A DNA stretch of 64,000 nucleotides, taken from Chryseobacterium camelliae (GTDB lineage Bacteria; Bacteroidota; Bacteroidia; Flavobacteriales; Weeksellaceae). Location of the stretch: NCBI RefSeq assembly GCF_027920545.1, contig NZ_CP115859.1, positions 2,102,001 through 2,166,000 of the forward strand, in the 5' to 3' direction. Numbering within the stretch: position 1 is the stretch's first letter; the number at the start of each line of letters is the position of its first letter. Below are positions 43,407 through 52,326 of the stretch, piece by piece. Under the pieces are notes generated by a model. It was not told the origin of the DNA. It made no database searches and saw only the letters and a program-made list of their open reading frames with translations. Both the position numbers and the translations under genes were made by a program.

Positions 43407-45995
43407 ATGGCAAAGGCAGCGAAGAAAGAAACCCCGTTAATGACGCAGTACAACACCATCAAGGCGAAATATCCTGATGCGCTTTTGCTATTCAGAGTAG
43501 GGGATTTTTACGAAACTTTCGGGCAGGATGCGGTGAGAACTTCTCAGATTTTAGGAATTGTTTTAACGAAAAGAGCGAACGGTGAAGGTCATATCGAATT
43601 GGCTGGATTTCCGCATCATTCCGTAGATTCTTACTTGCCAAAATTGGTAAGAGCCGGAATGAGAGTAGCAATCTGCGACCAGCTGGAAGATCCGAAAATG
43701 GTGAAAGGAATTGTAAAAAGAGGGGTAACAGAATTGGTCACTCCCGGAGTTACATTCAATGATCAGGTCTTAAATTCAAAAAAGAATAATTTCCTGTTGT
43801 CTCTTCATAAAGAAAAGGAAAAATTCGGGATTGCCCTGGTAGATATTTCGACAGGTGAATTTTTGGTGAGTGAAGGAAATTTGGAGAAACTACTTCACAT
43901 CGTCAACACTTTTGATCCGAGTGAAATCATTTACCAGAGAAGTGTTCAGATTCCGGAACAGATTAAAAATAAAAATGCTTTCAAGCTTGAAGATTGGGCA
44001 TACCAGTATAATTTTGCCTACGAAAAACTGACCAATCATTTTAAAACCAACTCATTAAAAGGTTTTGGGGTTGAAAATCAATCGTTGGCCATTACAGCAG
44101 CAGGAGCAATTTTTGCTTACTTAGTTGAAGATACCCATCACAATTTATTGGCTCACATCACCAAAATTCAGGTGATTCCTCAGGAAGATTTTCTTATGAT
44201 GGATAATTTTACGTTGAGAAACCTCGAAATTGTCTATCCAAGCAATGTCCAAGGAAAATCTTTGCTGGATATTATTGATAAAACTTCCACTCCGATGGGA
44301 GGAAGATTGTTGAGACGAAGAATTATTTTACCGTTAAAATCAGTCAATGAAATCAACAGAAGGCTTTCTTTAATTGATTTTTTAAACGAAAATGATCATC
44401 TTAAGTATGAAATTTCCCAATTGTTGAAATCGATTTCGGATTTGGATCGATTGATGGGAAAACTGGCAGCAGAAAAAATTTCACCGAAAGAATTGGGATA
44501 TCTTCGCCAGAGTTTAATTAATATTCATAAAATTAAAGAATTACTTCATCCTCATGCTGATATTCTGGCCTGGCTGGAACCTTTGTATGATCAGGATGAA
44601 TTGATAAAATGCCTTCAAAATCATTTGAATGACGAGCTTCCGGTTAATTTGGCGAAAGGAAACGTCATTAAAGAAGGGATTTCTGAAGAATTAGACCGAT
44701 TAAGAGGGCTTCAATCCAAAGGACGTGGTTTCCTGGATGAAATGTGCCAGAGAGAAATCGAAAGAACAGGAATTACAAGCCTTAAAATCGATTTTAACAA
44801 CGTTTTCGGATATTATATTGAAGTACGGAATACTCATAAAGACAAAGTTCCGGGTGATTGGTTGAGAAAACAAACGTTGGTCAATGCCGAACGTTACATC
44901 ACAGAGGAATTAAAAGAATATGAAAATCAGATTCTTGGAGCGGAAGAAAAAATTGGAGTTTTAGAAAATGAACTGTACAGGAATGTTTGTGCAGAAACCA
45001 TGATCTATATCGATCAGATTCAGGAGAATTCAAATATTATTGCTCAGTTGGATGTTGCGGTTGGGCTGTCGGAACTGGCTGTTTCCGAGAGCTACACGAA
45101 ACCTGTTTTAACGGAAACTTTTGCGATTGATTTAAAAGAAGCAAGACACCCGATTATTGAAAATGCACTTCCGTTAGGCGAAAAATATATTCCGAACGAT
45201 ATTTTCTTAGATAAAGACTCTCAGCAGATCATCATGGTTACTGGGCCGAACATGGCGGGTAAATCGGCGATTCTTCGTCAGACAGCCATTGTTTGTCTGC
45301 TGGCTCAGATTGGAAGCTTTGTTCCTGCAAAACATGCGGAAATAGGTGTTTTAGACAAGATTTTTACCAGAGTAGGAGCTACCGATAATATTTCTGCAGG
45401 AGAATCAACTTTCATGGTGGAAATGAACGAAGCAGCAAATATTTTGAATAATATTTCTAAAAGAAGTTTGATTTTATTAGACGAAATCGGTCGTGGAACA
45501 TCTACTTATGACGGGGTTTCTATTGCCTGGGCAATCGCAGAATATCTTCACCAGCATCCGACTCAGGCAAAGACATTGTTTGCGACGCACTACCATGAGC
45601 TTAATGAAATGACGGTGAATTTCGAGCGTGTGAAAAACTTCCATGTTTCGATTCAGGAAAATAAAGGCAATATTATTTTCTTAAGAAAGTTAATTCCGGG
45701 AGGAAGTGAGCACAGTTTCGGTATTCACGTAGCGAAATTGGCGGGAATGCCTGCAAAAGTAGTGAACAGAGCCAATGAAATTCTAAAAACACTGGAAGCA
45801 AGCCGTACTCAGGGAAATTCTTCTGAAAGCATCAAAAGAGTAACCGAAGAGAATATGCAGCTTTCTTTCTTTCAGCTGGATGATCCTGTTCTGGAGAATA
45901 TCCGTGAAGAACTGACAAAAATTGACATCAATACTCTGACACCAATAGAAGCTTTAATGAAGCTGAATTCGATAAAAAAAATGATTGGAGGCTAG
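43407..45995 (+). CDS. mutS: DNA mismatch repair protein MutS
   Basis: Recognises mismatches and small loops and recruits MutL. 862 residues, normal for MutS. The mismatch-binding N-terminus has FRVGDFYETFG (the F-x-E type motif). The core connector and lever regions follow. The ATPase domain carries Walker A GPNMAGKSAILRQ near residue 613, then STFMVEMNEAANIL and LLDEIGRGTSTYDG (Walker B/signature). The helix-turn-helix end is intact. The last codons form one arm of the terminator at 45974. Confidence 0.97.
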   Translation: MAKAAKKETPLMTQYNTIKAKYPDALLLFRVGDFYETFGQDAVRTSQILGIVLTKRANGEGHIELAGFPHHSVDSYLPKLVRAGMRVAICDQLEDPKMVKGIVKRGVTELVTPGVTFNDQVLNSKKNNFLLSLHKEKEKFGIALVDISTGEFLVSEGNLEKLLHIVNTFDPSEIIYQRSVQIPEQIKNKNAFKLEDWAYQYNFAYEKLTNHFKTNSLKGFGVENQSLAITAAGAIFAYLVEDTHHNLLAHITKIQVIPQEDFLMMDNFTLRNLEIVYPSNVQGKSLLDIIDKTSTPMGGRLLRRRIILPLKSVNEINRRLSLIDFLNENDHLKYEISQLLKSISDLDRLMGKLAAEKISPKELGYLRQSLINIHKIKELLHPHADILAWLEPLYDQDELIKCLQNHLNDELPVNLAKGNVIKEGISEELDRLRGLQSKGRGFLDEMCQREIERTGITSLKIDFNNVFGYYIEVRNTHKDKVPGDWLRKQTLVNAERYITEELKEYENQILGAEEKIGVLENELYRNVCAETMIYIDQIQENSNIIAQLDVAVGLSELAVSESYTKPVLTETFAIDLKEARHPIIENALPLGEKYIPNDIFLDKDSQQIIMVTGPNMAGKSAILRQTAIVCLLAQIGSFVPAKHAEIGVLDKIFTRVGATDNISAGESTFMVEMNEAANILNNISKRSLILLDEIGRGTSTYDGVSIAWAIAEYLHQHPTQAKTLFATHYHELNEMTVNFERVKNFHVSIQENKGNIIFLRKLIPGGSEHSFGIHVAKLAGMPAKVVNRANEILKTLEASRTQGNSSESIKRVTEENMQLSFFQLDDPVLENIREELTKIDINTLTPIEALMKLNSIKKMIGG

Positions 45996-46013
45996 TTTTC
46001 CAATCATTTTTTT
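45974..46013. terminator. Bidirectional terminator overlapping the mutS stop
   Basis: AATGATTGGA (45980-45989) and TCCAATCATT (45999-46008) pair perfectly, flanked by A and T runs on both sides, so it can end mutS and the convergent TonB-C gene. The 5' arm encodes the last MutS residues. Confidence 0.8.
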
Positions 46014-46026
46014 AATTCTGATTAAT

Positions 46027-46497
46027 TTAATACTTCTGCAAAGAAAGCGGGAAGCTGTAAAGATAACGTACCGGTTTGTCGGCAACTAAAGCAGGCTTCC
46101 AACGCACAAGCGTTTTCTTTATGGCCATTTCTGCCGCTTTTGCATGATCTTTATTGTTGCTTATTGCAGCAATATTATTGATATAGCCATTTTTTTCAAC
46201 GATAAAATAAATACGGGTATCTATTTTTTTTCCTTTAGCATAGATTACCTCCATGTTTTCAGCAAATTTTCGGCGGAAAAGAGCCATTCCTCCAGGAAAT
46301 TCCGGTTCTTTATCTGCAGTCATTACTACTCCTGTAAGATTGATTCTTTTTTTCAGTTCTCCATAATGAGGAAGCGACTCAACATTGATAATGGCTGCCG
46401 GAGCTGGAGCCGGAGTTGTTTTTGTTTCAGGGGTTTCCTGTGCAAAAGCAAAAAAAACCGTAAACAAAGTCATCATCAGCAATACCCTTTTTTTCAT
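46027..46497 (-). CDS. Anchorless TonB-C domain protein (copy 1)
   Basis: 156 residues from MKKRVLLMMTLFTVFFAFAQ, a signal peptide rather than a membrane anchor. A short APAPA linker is followed by a TonB-C-like fold: EPEFPGGMALFRRKFAE, YFIVEKNGYINNI and a final RYLYSFPLSLQ. The FPGG motif is typical of TonB-C domains in Bacteroidota. Without an anchor it cannot work as a normal TonB; it may be a periplasmic accessory protein. A second such gene lies 1.7 kb away at 48245. Confidence 0.8.
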   Translation of the reverse strand: MKKRVLLMMTLFTVFFAFAQETPETKTTPAPAPAAIINVESLPHYGELKKRINLTGVVMTADKEPEFPGGMALFRRKFAENMEVIYAKGKKIDTRIYFIVEKNGYINNIAAISNNKDHAKAAEMAIKKTLVRWKPALVADKPVRYLYSFPLSLQKY

Positions 46498-46637
46498 AAT
46501 ATAATTTTCCACAAAAATAAATATCCTTCCCGATATAGGGATTATTTTTAAAAGAATTTAAAATAGGATAAATATTCTTAACAAAATTTAACAATATGTT
46601 GTCATAAAGTAACCGCTTGATTTTCTTAATTTTGAGT

Positions 46638-47129
46638 ATGAATAAGATGATTGGTTTTATTATTTTGCTATTGGGGATTAGTTGGTTTCATGCACAAAGT
46701 CAAAGCAATGTGCCTTTGATGAAATATGAGGAACTGGAAAAGAAAATTCAGGCGGAAGAAAATAAATTATTGGTGGTCAACTTCTGGTCAACGACCTGTG
46801 CGCCGTGTGTGAAAGAATTGCCTTACTTTATGGAGGTGAACAATACCTATAAAAATGATCCGAAATTTAAGATGGTTTTAGTTTCTTTAGACAGAGCTAT
46901 AGATAAGGACAGGGTTTTAAAATTTATGAAAAATAAAAATCTCACGGCAGAAGTCATTTTGCTGGACGATATTAAAAGAATGAATACCTGGATTCCTCGC
47001 TTTGAAAAAGACTGGGACGGAAATATACCTGTAACGGTCTTTTATAAAAACGGTGAGAAAATACATTTTAATGACGGAGAAATGAGCAAAGAGGAGCTGG
47101 AAAATACAATTATGAAACATTTAAACTAA
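46638..47129 (+). CDS. TlpA-like thiol-disulfide protein
   Basis: 163 residues from MNKMIGFIILLLGISWFHAQ, a signal peptide, so the mature protein is periplasmic. The thioredoxin active site reads STTCAPCVKE (C54, C57). ELPYFMEVNN and KEELENTIMKHL complete the fold. It likely reduces disulfides or helps cytochrome maturation. The ATG at 46638 is chosen because earlier codons are outside the signal peptide. It is followed at 10 bases by a redoxin gene, suggesting one transcript. Confidence 0.85.
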   Translation: MNKMIGFIILLLGISWFHAQSQSNVPLMKYEELEKKIQAEENKLLVVNFWSTTCAPCVKELPYFMEVNNTYKNDPKFKMVLVSLDRAIDKDRVLKFMKNKNLTAEVILLDDIKRMNTWIPRFEKDWDGNIPVTVFYKNGEKIHFNDGEMSKEELENTIMKHLN

Positions 47130-47139
47130 ACAAAATAGT

Positions 47140-47796
47140 ATGAAAAATTTAAAAATCTTAATAATGGCTTTAGTTGTAGGGTTAGGACTCCTGAGTTTTA
47201 CCACAACGAATCATGATAAAAATGAACCTAGAAAAGAAAACAAATCTTTGGTGAAAGGATACGAAGTGGGAGATGAAGCCACAGATTTTAAACTGAAAAA
47301 TATTGACGGCAAAATGGTTTCTTTGGCAGATTTCAAAGCTGCGAAAGGTTTTATCGTTATTTTTACCTGTAATCATTGTCCTTATGCAAAAAAATATGAA
47401 GACAGAATTATTGCATTAGATAAAAAATACAAATCTCAAGGATATCCTGTAATCGCCATTAATCCGAACGACCCATCCGTTCAGCCTGAAGACGGATACG
47501 CGCAGATGGTTGAAAGAGCAAAGCAGAAAGGCTTTACTTTTCCGTATTTAGTGGATGAAGGGCAGAAGATTTTTCCTCAATACGGAGCCACAAAAACACC
47601 TCATGTTTTTCTACTGCAGAAAGAAGGCGGCAAAAATATTGTGAAATACATTGGTGCCATTGATAACAATTACGAAAACCCGAATGACGTTTCAGAATAT
47701 TACGTTCAGGATGCGGTAAATGCTTTAATTAAAAATGAACCGATAAAAATGACAAAAACTGTAGCTATCGGGTGTACAGTGAAAGTAAAGAAATAA
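47140..47796 (+). CDS. Redoxin/thioredoxin-like periplasmic protein
   Basis: 218 residues with an N-terminal signal segment (MKNLKILIMALVVGLGLLSF). The AhpC/TSA-type fold has the cysteines TCNHCPYAKK (C77, C80). AINPNDPSVQPEDGY and ATKTPHVFLL are typical of the family labelled thioredoxin family protein in Bacteroidota. It pairs with the TlpA-like gene just before it. Confidence 0.82.
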   Translation: MKNLKILIMALVVGLGLLSFTTTNHDKNEPRKENKSLVKGYEVGDEATDFKLKNIDGKMVSLADFKAAKGFIVIFTCNHCPYAKKYEDRIIALDKKYKSQGYPVIAINPNDPSVQPEDGYAQMVERAKQKGFTFPYLVDEGQKIFPQYGATKTPHVFLLQKEGGKNIVKYIGAIDNNYENPNDVSEYYVQDAVNALIKNEPIKMTKTVAIGCTVKVKK

Positions 47797-47864
47797 TATA
47801 TTTGTAAAAAATGTTTGATCGGTGTTCATTGGGATGCCGATTTTTTATGCGTAAACCGAAAATA

Positions 47865-48260
47865 ATGAAATTAGAATTCAGTTTAAAATATTTACTTCTT
47901 TCAATTGCCATCTTCCTGGTTGAGGTGCTCATAGCGACCCGGTTAAAAGATATCTTTTTTGTGAGAGCCTACCTCGGAGATGTTATTGTTGTAATGCTGA
48001 TCTATACACTAATCAAAAGTTTTTTCAAAACTGATCATAATGAAAAACTGATTTTAGGAATTCTGTTTTTTTCTTTCTTGGTGGAATTTACTCAATACTT
48101 TAGTATTGCAGAAAAACTAGGCTTCCGGGAAGGAAGCCTTATGTATATTATTATCGGAAATTCGTTTTCCTGGATCGATATCTTGTGTTATGCGGCCGGC
48201 TGCATGATGATGTTCTTTTTAATAAAAATTAAAGACTTTTCATTTTATGGAACAAGATAA
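47865..48260 (+). CDS. DUF2809-type small membrane protein
   Basis: 131 residues from MKLEFSLKYLLL; a longer start is possible but adds a cysteine-rich tail unlike the family. Four membrane segments: about 10-25, 32-50, 62-80 and 105-125. YLGDVIVVMLIYTLIKSFF and GNSFSWIDILCYAAGCM are its conserved parts. Function unknown. The 3' end overlaps the convergent TonB-C gene by 16 bases. Confidence 0.72.
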   Translation: MKLEFSLKYLLLSIAIFLVEVLIATRLKDIFFVRAYLGDVIVVMLIYTLIKSFFKTDHNEKLILGILFFSFLVEFTQYFSIAEKLGFREGSLMYIIIGNSFSWIDILCYAAGCMMMFFLIKIKDFSFYGTR

Positions 48261-48670
48261 AAAATGAGAGGCTGTTTCATCAGCATCCTCACTTTTTTTC
48301 TATTCTGTTCGCCGGGTTTCCAGGGCGTTTCGATTTTGTTTATAGCTTTTAAAAACTCTTTTTTTACCAATTCGTTATCAAAAGATTCTATTTTTATAGA
48401 ACTCATTGTTCCGTCCGGTTCTACATAAAAGCTTGCCATAGCTTTTGATGAGGTAATATTTAACGCAGACAAATGCCTGGTTTCAAAATTTGACATTACT
48501 TTTCTGGAAAAAGCAGCATTTCCTCCGGGAAACTCAGGAAGCTTAATGTCTTGTAAAGTATCTTTTTCCTGGGCGATACGATCCAGAGATTTTGTATCAG
48601 AATTATTTTGCTGGGCAATTACAGAAACAGAACAAAAAAATAGAAATATGAAGATTAAAGCTGTTTTCAT
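48245..48670 (-). CDS. Anchorless TonB-C domain protein (copy 2)
   Basis: 141 residues from MKTALIFIFLFFCSVSVIAQ, a signal peptide. The mature part has the same module as the gene at 46027: LPEFPGGNAAFSRKVMSNF and a final RMLMKQPLIFYLVP. The two proteins are clearly related although the sequences between the motifs differ. It lies just downstream of the YARHG lipoprotein gene on the same strand (4-base gap), so it is probably cotranscribed with it. Confidence 0.78.
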   Translation of the reverse strand: MKTALIFIFLFFCSVSVIAQQNNSDTKSLDRIAQEKDTLQDIKLPEFPGGNAAFSRKVMSNFETRHLSALNITSSKAMASFYVEPDGTMSSIKIESFDNELVKKEFLKAINKIETPWKPGEQNRKKVRMLMKQPLIFYLVP

Positions 48671-48674
48671 AAAC

Positions 48675-49592
48675 TTATCTTCCAAACTGATCATATTTAT
48701 CTTCCGCATATTTTATAAAACGGTTGAGTAAAGCCACATTATCTTTTTCCATTTTTGAAAGCTGAGCATCTACATTGTTTGACACCGGAATATACCAATC
48801 TGTCTGCTCAAAAAAGTTCCTGTACGTCTGTTTTTTAAACGCATATCCGTGTCTTGCGAAAACCGAATTTTTTATGATTTCCATATCCAGTTTTCGAAGG
48901 TTTTTAAGATCTTTTTCGGTTAGTTTTTGTTTTGAAGCATTCAATTTAAAAACCGCATCGGAAGCAACTCTGTTTTTAGAAGTTGTATAAGTTTCCGTCT
49001 TTCCGGTTTCTTCATCAGTATATTTTTCGACAAAATCTTTCGGGTTTTCCCAATCGATTAGCTCCGAGTTTTCGTCCAGCATAAAGTTGGGACTATAAAC
49101 AAACTCTTTTTTGATCAGTTTCAACGTTTTTGAGGATGCTTTTACCGCAGATTTGTTGAAAGCATTCCAGTTTCCGGTAAGGCTGTCATTGTTTAGTTTC
49201 ACTTCAAACCTTCCGTCGGTTTTATCATTTCCCGGCTCATCCAAAACAAACGATTTCGTTTCGTCGTTAAAAACTCCCCGGAAAGGACGCTGATTTCCAT
49301 TGACAATACTTTGTCCGTATACGCTGTCCTTCGTAATTCGGTTAATTTTCAAAGAGATCTTTTTATAATCGGTACCTTCATATTCTTCACCATCTTCAGA
49401 AACCATTGTTCCTTTCCCCGCAAAATCACCCATATAAATTCCATAATATTCTTTATGAATCTCAGGAGCGACTACAGAATCTTTCTTGAAAGTAAGGCTG
49501 TCCTTTTGGGTATTTGTTGTTTTAGCCTCTTTTTTACAGCTTACCAAGCTTATGGCAAACAAGGAAATCAAAGTTAATTTTAAAATTTTCAT
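48675..49592 (-). CDS. YARHG-domain lipoprotein
   Basis: 305 residues with lipobox (LFAISLVSC). The C-terminal YARHG domain is recognisable as SVFARHGYAFKKQTYRNFFE followed by QTDWYIPVS. The middle part (KLNNDSLTGNWNAFNKS) looks beta-rich. YARHG is found in many extracellular proteins and its role is not known. TATTTTTG at 49653-49660 (minus) is a candidate -7 box. Confidence 0.8.
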   Translation of the reverse strand: MKILKLTLISLFAISLVSCKKEAKTTNTQKDSLTFKKDSVVAPEIHKEYYGIYMGDFAGKGTMVSEDGEEYEGTDYKKISLKINRITKDSVYGQSIVNGNQRPFRGVFNDETKSFVLDEPGNDKTDGRFEVKLNNDSLTGNWNAFNKSAVKASSKTLKLIKKEFVYSPNFMLDENSELIDWENPKDFVEKYTDEETGKTETYTTSKNRVASDAVFKLNASKQKLTEKDLKNLRKLDMEIIKNSVFARHGYAFKKQTYRNFFEQTDWYIPVSNNVDAQLSKMEKDNVALLNRFIKYAEDKYDQFGR

Positions 49593-49668
49593 ATGTGATT
49601 TATTGGTTGTTAAAGGTCATACGCAATCGCAGAATAGAGTGCTGATCTGCGACAAAAATAAAGCGATT

Positions 49669-50307
49669 TCATATATATTTTTTTGTGATTAAATATTCAA
49701 TTAAAATAATATTCGGGATCCATCCCATCCAGGCAATGATTTGGTAAACGTCCATCGGGTTCGGATGAAATAAATATACAATAATTACTTTCCACATTCT
49801 CAGAGTAATCGCAGAAATTGTCAGTGCAAAACTACGCCACATCCATTGCTTATGCTCTTTGAATTTTTTTTGTCTGGCTAATTGAAAGGCTTTAAAAGTG
49901 GAAAACCACCATAAACTTCCCAAAATGACAAACGAAATTTTAGAGTAGATTCCTCCATTTGCAAAAACACCCATATAAATTCCTGAAGGTGCAGCGAGAA
50001 ATAAAATCAAAAAAATATAAATTTTGCCCGCTTTTTTATGAAAGCTTCTGACACCGAAATCTTTTCTGATAATAGCTAAAAAACCACTCAGCAATACAAA
50101 AATGCTTGTGTAGACGTGAGTATAGAAAAAGTAAAGATATTCTTGCCTTTCCCTAACTTCTGTTTGTTTAATCATTAAAAAACTGACATCGGTTTTCAGC
50201 GGAATATATTCCAATGTTATTTTCAGCATCAACCAAAAGAAATATCCGAATCCTATGATTAAAAGGATTTTAAAAACACTCGAAATATTTCTTTTGATAG
50301 AAAGCAT
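49669..50307 (-). CDS. DUF2306-like membrane protein
   Basis: 212 residues with about five membrane segments (near 12-32, 57-75, 92-110, 122-140 and 160-205). The FHKKAGKIYIFLI stretch and the HKQWMWRSFALTISAITLRMW segment match the DUF2306 pattern. Function unknown. A family A repeat lies directly upstream (50343-50421). Confidence 0.72.
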   Translation of the reverse strand: MLSIKRNISSVFKILLIIGFGYFFWLMLKITLEYIPLKTDVSFLMIKQTEVRERQEYLYFFYTHVYTSIFVLLSGFLAIIRKDFGVRSFHKKAGKIYIFLILFLAAPSGIYMGVFANGGIYSKISFVILGSLWWFSTFKAFQLARQKKFKEHKQWMWRSFALTISAITLRMWKVIIVYLFHPNPMDVYQIIAWMGWIPNIILIEYLITKKYI

Positions 50308-50342
50308 TTTACAATTTGTGTTTTACTAAATTATATATTTAG

Positions 50343-50421
50343 TTTGTCATTCTGACGAAGGAAGAATCTAAGCTATAAAATTAGTGATTCTTCATTTCAC
50401 TTCGTTTCATTCAGAATCACA
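50343..50421. repeat. Dispersed palindromic repeat, family A, copy 2
   Basis: Shares TTTGTCATTCTGACGAAGG and the following AAGAATCT with copy 3, and ends CATTCAGAATCACA like copy 1 with one change. The internal GATTCTTCATTTCACTTCG segment pairs with the left arm. It lies between the flavoprotein gene and the DUF2306 gene. Confidence 0.8.
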
Positions 50422-50437
50422 GATCCTCAGTTTTTAA

Positions 50438-51640
50438 TTACTTAAAATTCAAATCGTGAGCAATCAGCCACGCTTCACTCCAGCACGCCTGAAAATTAAA
50501 TCCTCCCGTCACTGCATCAATATTCAAAACTTCTCCGGCAATGTAAAAATTAGGTAAAATTTTCGAAGACATGTTTTTAAAATTGATTTCCTTTAAATCT
50601 ACACCTCCAGCCGTTACAAATTCATCTTTAAAGGTCGATTTTCCGGTTACATTGAATTTCTTTTTGCATACATTTTCAATGATTTTCTGCATTTCTTTTC
50701 CTGAAATTTGGGCAACCTGTTTATTTAAATCGATATTAGAAACCTCAAGAACTCTCTGCCAAAACCTGTTGGTTACTTCAAAAATTTTAGACTGACCAAT
50801 CGTTTTTTTCGGATTCGATTGTTTGAAATTCTGAAATGCTTCTTCAGCATCCTCCGGATCTTTAGAAATAAAATTGACCTCAATCTCAAAATTATACTTC
50901 ACTTTGGCCAAATTAATCGCTTCCCAAGCCGATATTTTCAAAATTGCAGGACCTGAAAGTCCCCAATGTGTAATCAGCAACGGTCCGCTTTCTTCAGTTT
51001 TTAATTTAGGAATGGATGTTTCTGCTATTTCAAAACTGGTTCCGGCCAGATCTTTTAATAAAGGATCTTTAATATTAAAAGTAAAAAGTGACGGAACCAG
51101 ATCAATAATTTTATGGCCTAAATTTTCAATAATTTTCAATGATTTTGGTGAGCTTCCCGTAGTGTAAATGACAAAATCCGCTTCAAAATCACCTATGCTG
51201 GTTTTAACGACGTACTTTTCATTCTGCTTTTCAATTTCTTTGACGGAACATTTGGTCTTTACTTCAACATTCTTTTTCTGGATTTCACTCAAAAATGTAT
51301 TGATGATCGTTTGTGAAGAGTTGCTTTCCGGGAAAATTCTGTTGTCATTTTCTATTTTCAACGAAATATTTCGGTTATCAAACCATTCCATTGTGTCTCC
51401 CGGTTGAAATTTGGTGAAAACACTTAATAATTCCTTGTTTCCGCGGGGATAAAACTGAACCAGTTCTCTCGGATCAAAGCACGCATGCGTCACATTGCAA
51501 CGACCTCCACCCGAAATTTTAACTTTCTGAAGGACATCTGAATTCTGTTCGAGAATGGTAATTTTATATTGGGTTTCGTCAAGATTTGCTGCACAGAAAA
51601 ATCCTGCCGCACCGCCTCCGATAATGATAATTCGTTTCAT
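50438..51640 (-). CDS. NAD(P)/FAD-dependent oxidoreductase, HI0933/YhiN family
   Basis: 400 residues. The FAD-binding Rossmann motif is IIIIGGGAAGFFCAANL; GGRCNVTHACFD is the second conserved motif. The C-terminal VTAGGVDLKEI and NIDAVTGGFNFQACWSEAWL segments complete the family pattern. Members are flavoproteins of uncertain reaction, often labelled aminoacetone oxidase. It stands as a single gene, divergent from the thioesterase. Confidence 0.9.
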   Translation of the reverse strand: MKRIIIIGGGAAGFFCAANLDETQYKITILEQNSDVLQKVKISGGGRCNVTHACFDPRELVQFYPRGNKELLSVFTKFQPGDTMEWFDNRNISLKIENDNRIFPESNSSQTIINTFLSEIQKKNVEVKTKCSVKEIEKQNEKYVVKTSIGDFEADFVIYTTGSSPKSLKIIENLGHKIIDLVPSLFTFNIKDPLLKDLAGTSFEIAETSIPKLKTEESGPLLITHWGLSGPAILKISAWEAINLAKVKYNFEIEVNFISKDPEDAEEAFQNFKQSNPKKTIGQSKIFEVTNRFWQRVLEVSNIDLNKQVAQISGKEMQKIIENVCKKKFNVTGKSTFKDEFVTAGGVDLKEINFKNMSSKILPNFYIAGEVLNIDAVTGGFNFQACWSEAWLIAHDLNFK

Positions 51641-51754
51641 AGTTTTATTAATCTTATGCTCAAGATTATTTTTACAAAACTACAATTTTTATAAACCATC
51701 TTATTTGAGTAATTTTGAAGAATATAATTTAATTATTTTAAAACTGATTTTTAA

Positions 51755-52246
51755 ATGATTTTTTACCATAAATTCGAAGTGCGTTGGAGCGATCTTGATG
51801 CCAACAAACATTTAGCCAATTCATCTTATGTTCAATATTGCGCTCAAACCAGAATGGCTTTTATGAAGCTTGAAAAGATGGGAGTTACACAAATGAGCCG
51901 TTGGGGAATAGGTCCGGTTATTATGCATGAAAGATTTTCTTTTTTTAAGGAAATATTTGCAGACCAGACCGTTATTGTGAGCCTGGAAGTTGATGCTTGT
52001 GCAGAAGACTGTTCTATTTACCGTTTTGTACACAAGTTTTATACTCCTGAAGGAGAACATTGTGCAACTTCTGAAGCAACAGGTGTTTGGATAGATACCA
52101 TGTTGAGAAAAATGACAACTCCTCCGGATGATGTGGTAGAAGCGATCAATAAATATAAAAGTCCGAATACAATAGTTTTGACGAGAGAAGATTTTAAAAA
52201 ATTGCCTTTCCGTCCTGAAAATATTGATCCGTCGGCTTTCAACTAA
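51755..52246 (+). CDS. Acyl-CoA thioesterase, 4HBT family
   Basis: 163 residues. The hot-dog fold opening VRWSDLDANKHLANSSYVQY carries the catalytic aspartate of 4-hydroxybenzoyl-CoA thioesterase-like proteins. ATSEATGVWIDTMLRKM forms the later strand. It hydrolyses acyl-CoA thioesters; chain-length preference is unknown. TAATTTTG at 51710-51717 is a candidate -7 box. Confidence 0.87.
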   Translation: MIFYHKFEVRWSDLDANKHLANSSYVQYCAQTRMAFMKLEKMGVTQMSRWGIGPVIMHERFSFFKEIFADQTVIVSLEVDACAEDCSIYRFVHKFYTPEGEHCATSEATGVWIDTMLRKMTTPPDDVVEAINKYKSPNTIVLTREDFKKLPFRPENIDPSAFN

Positions 52247-52326
52247 AATGGTTTTTAAGTTTAATGTTCTGAGTTTAAAGTTCAGGCATTATTATTACCA
52301 ATTACTCATTACTTATAATTAAAAAT

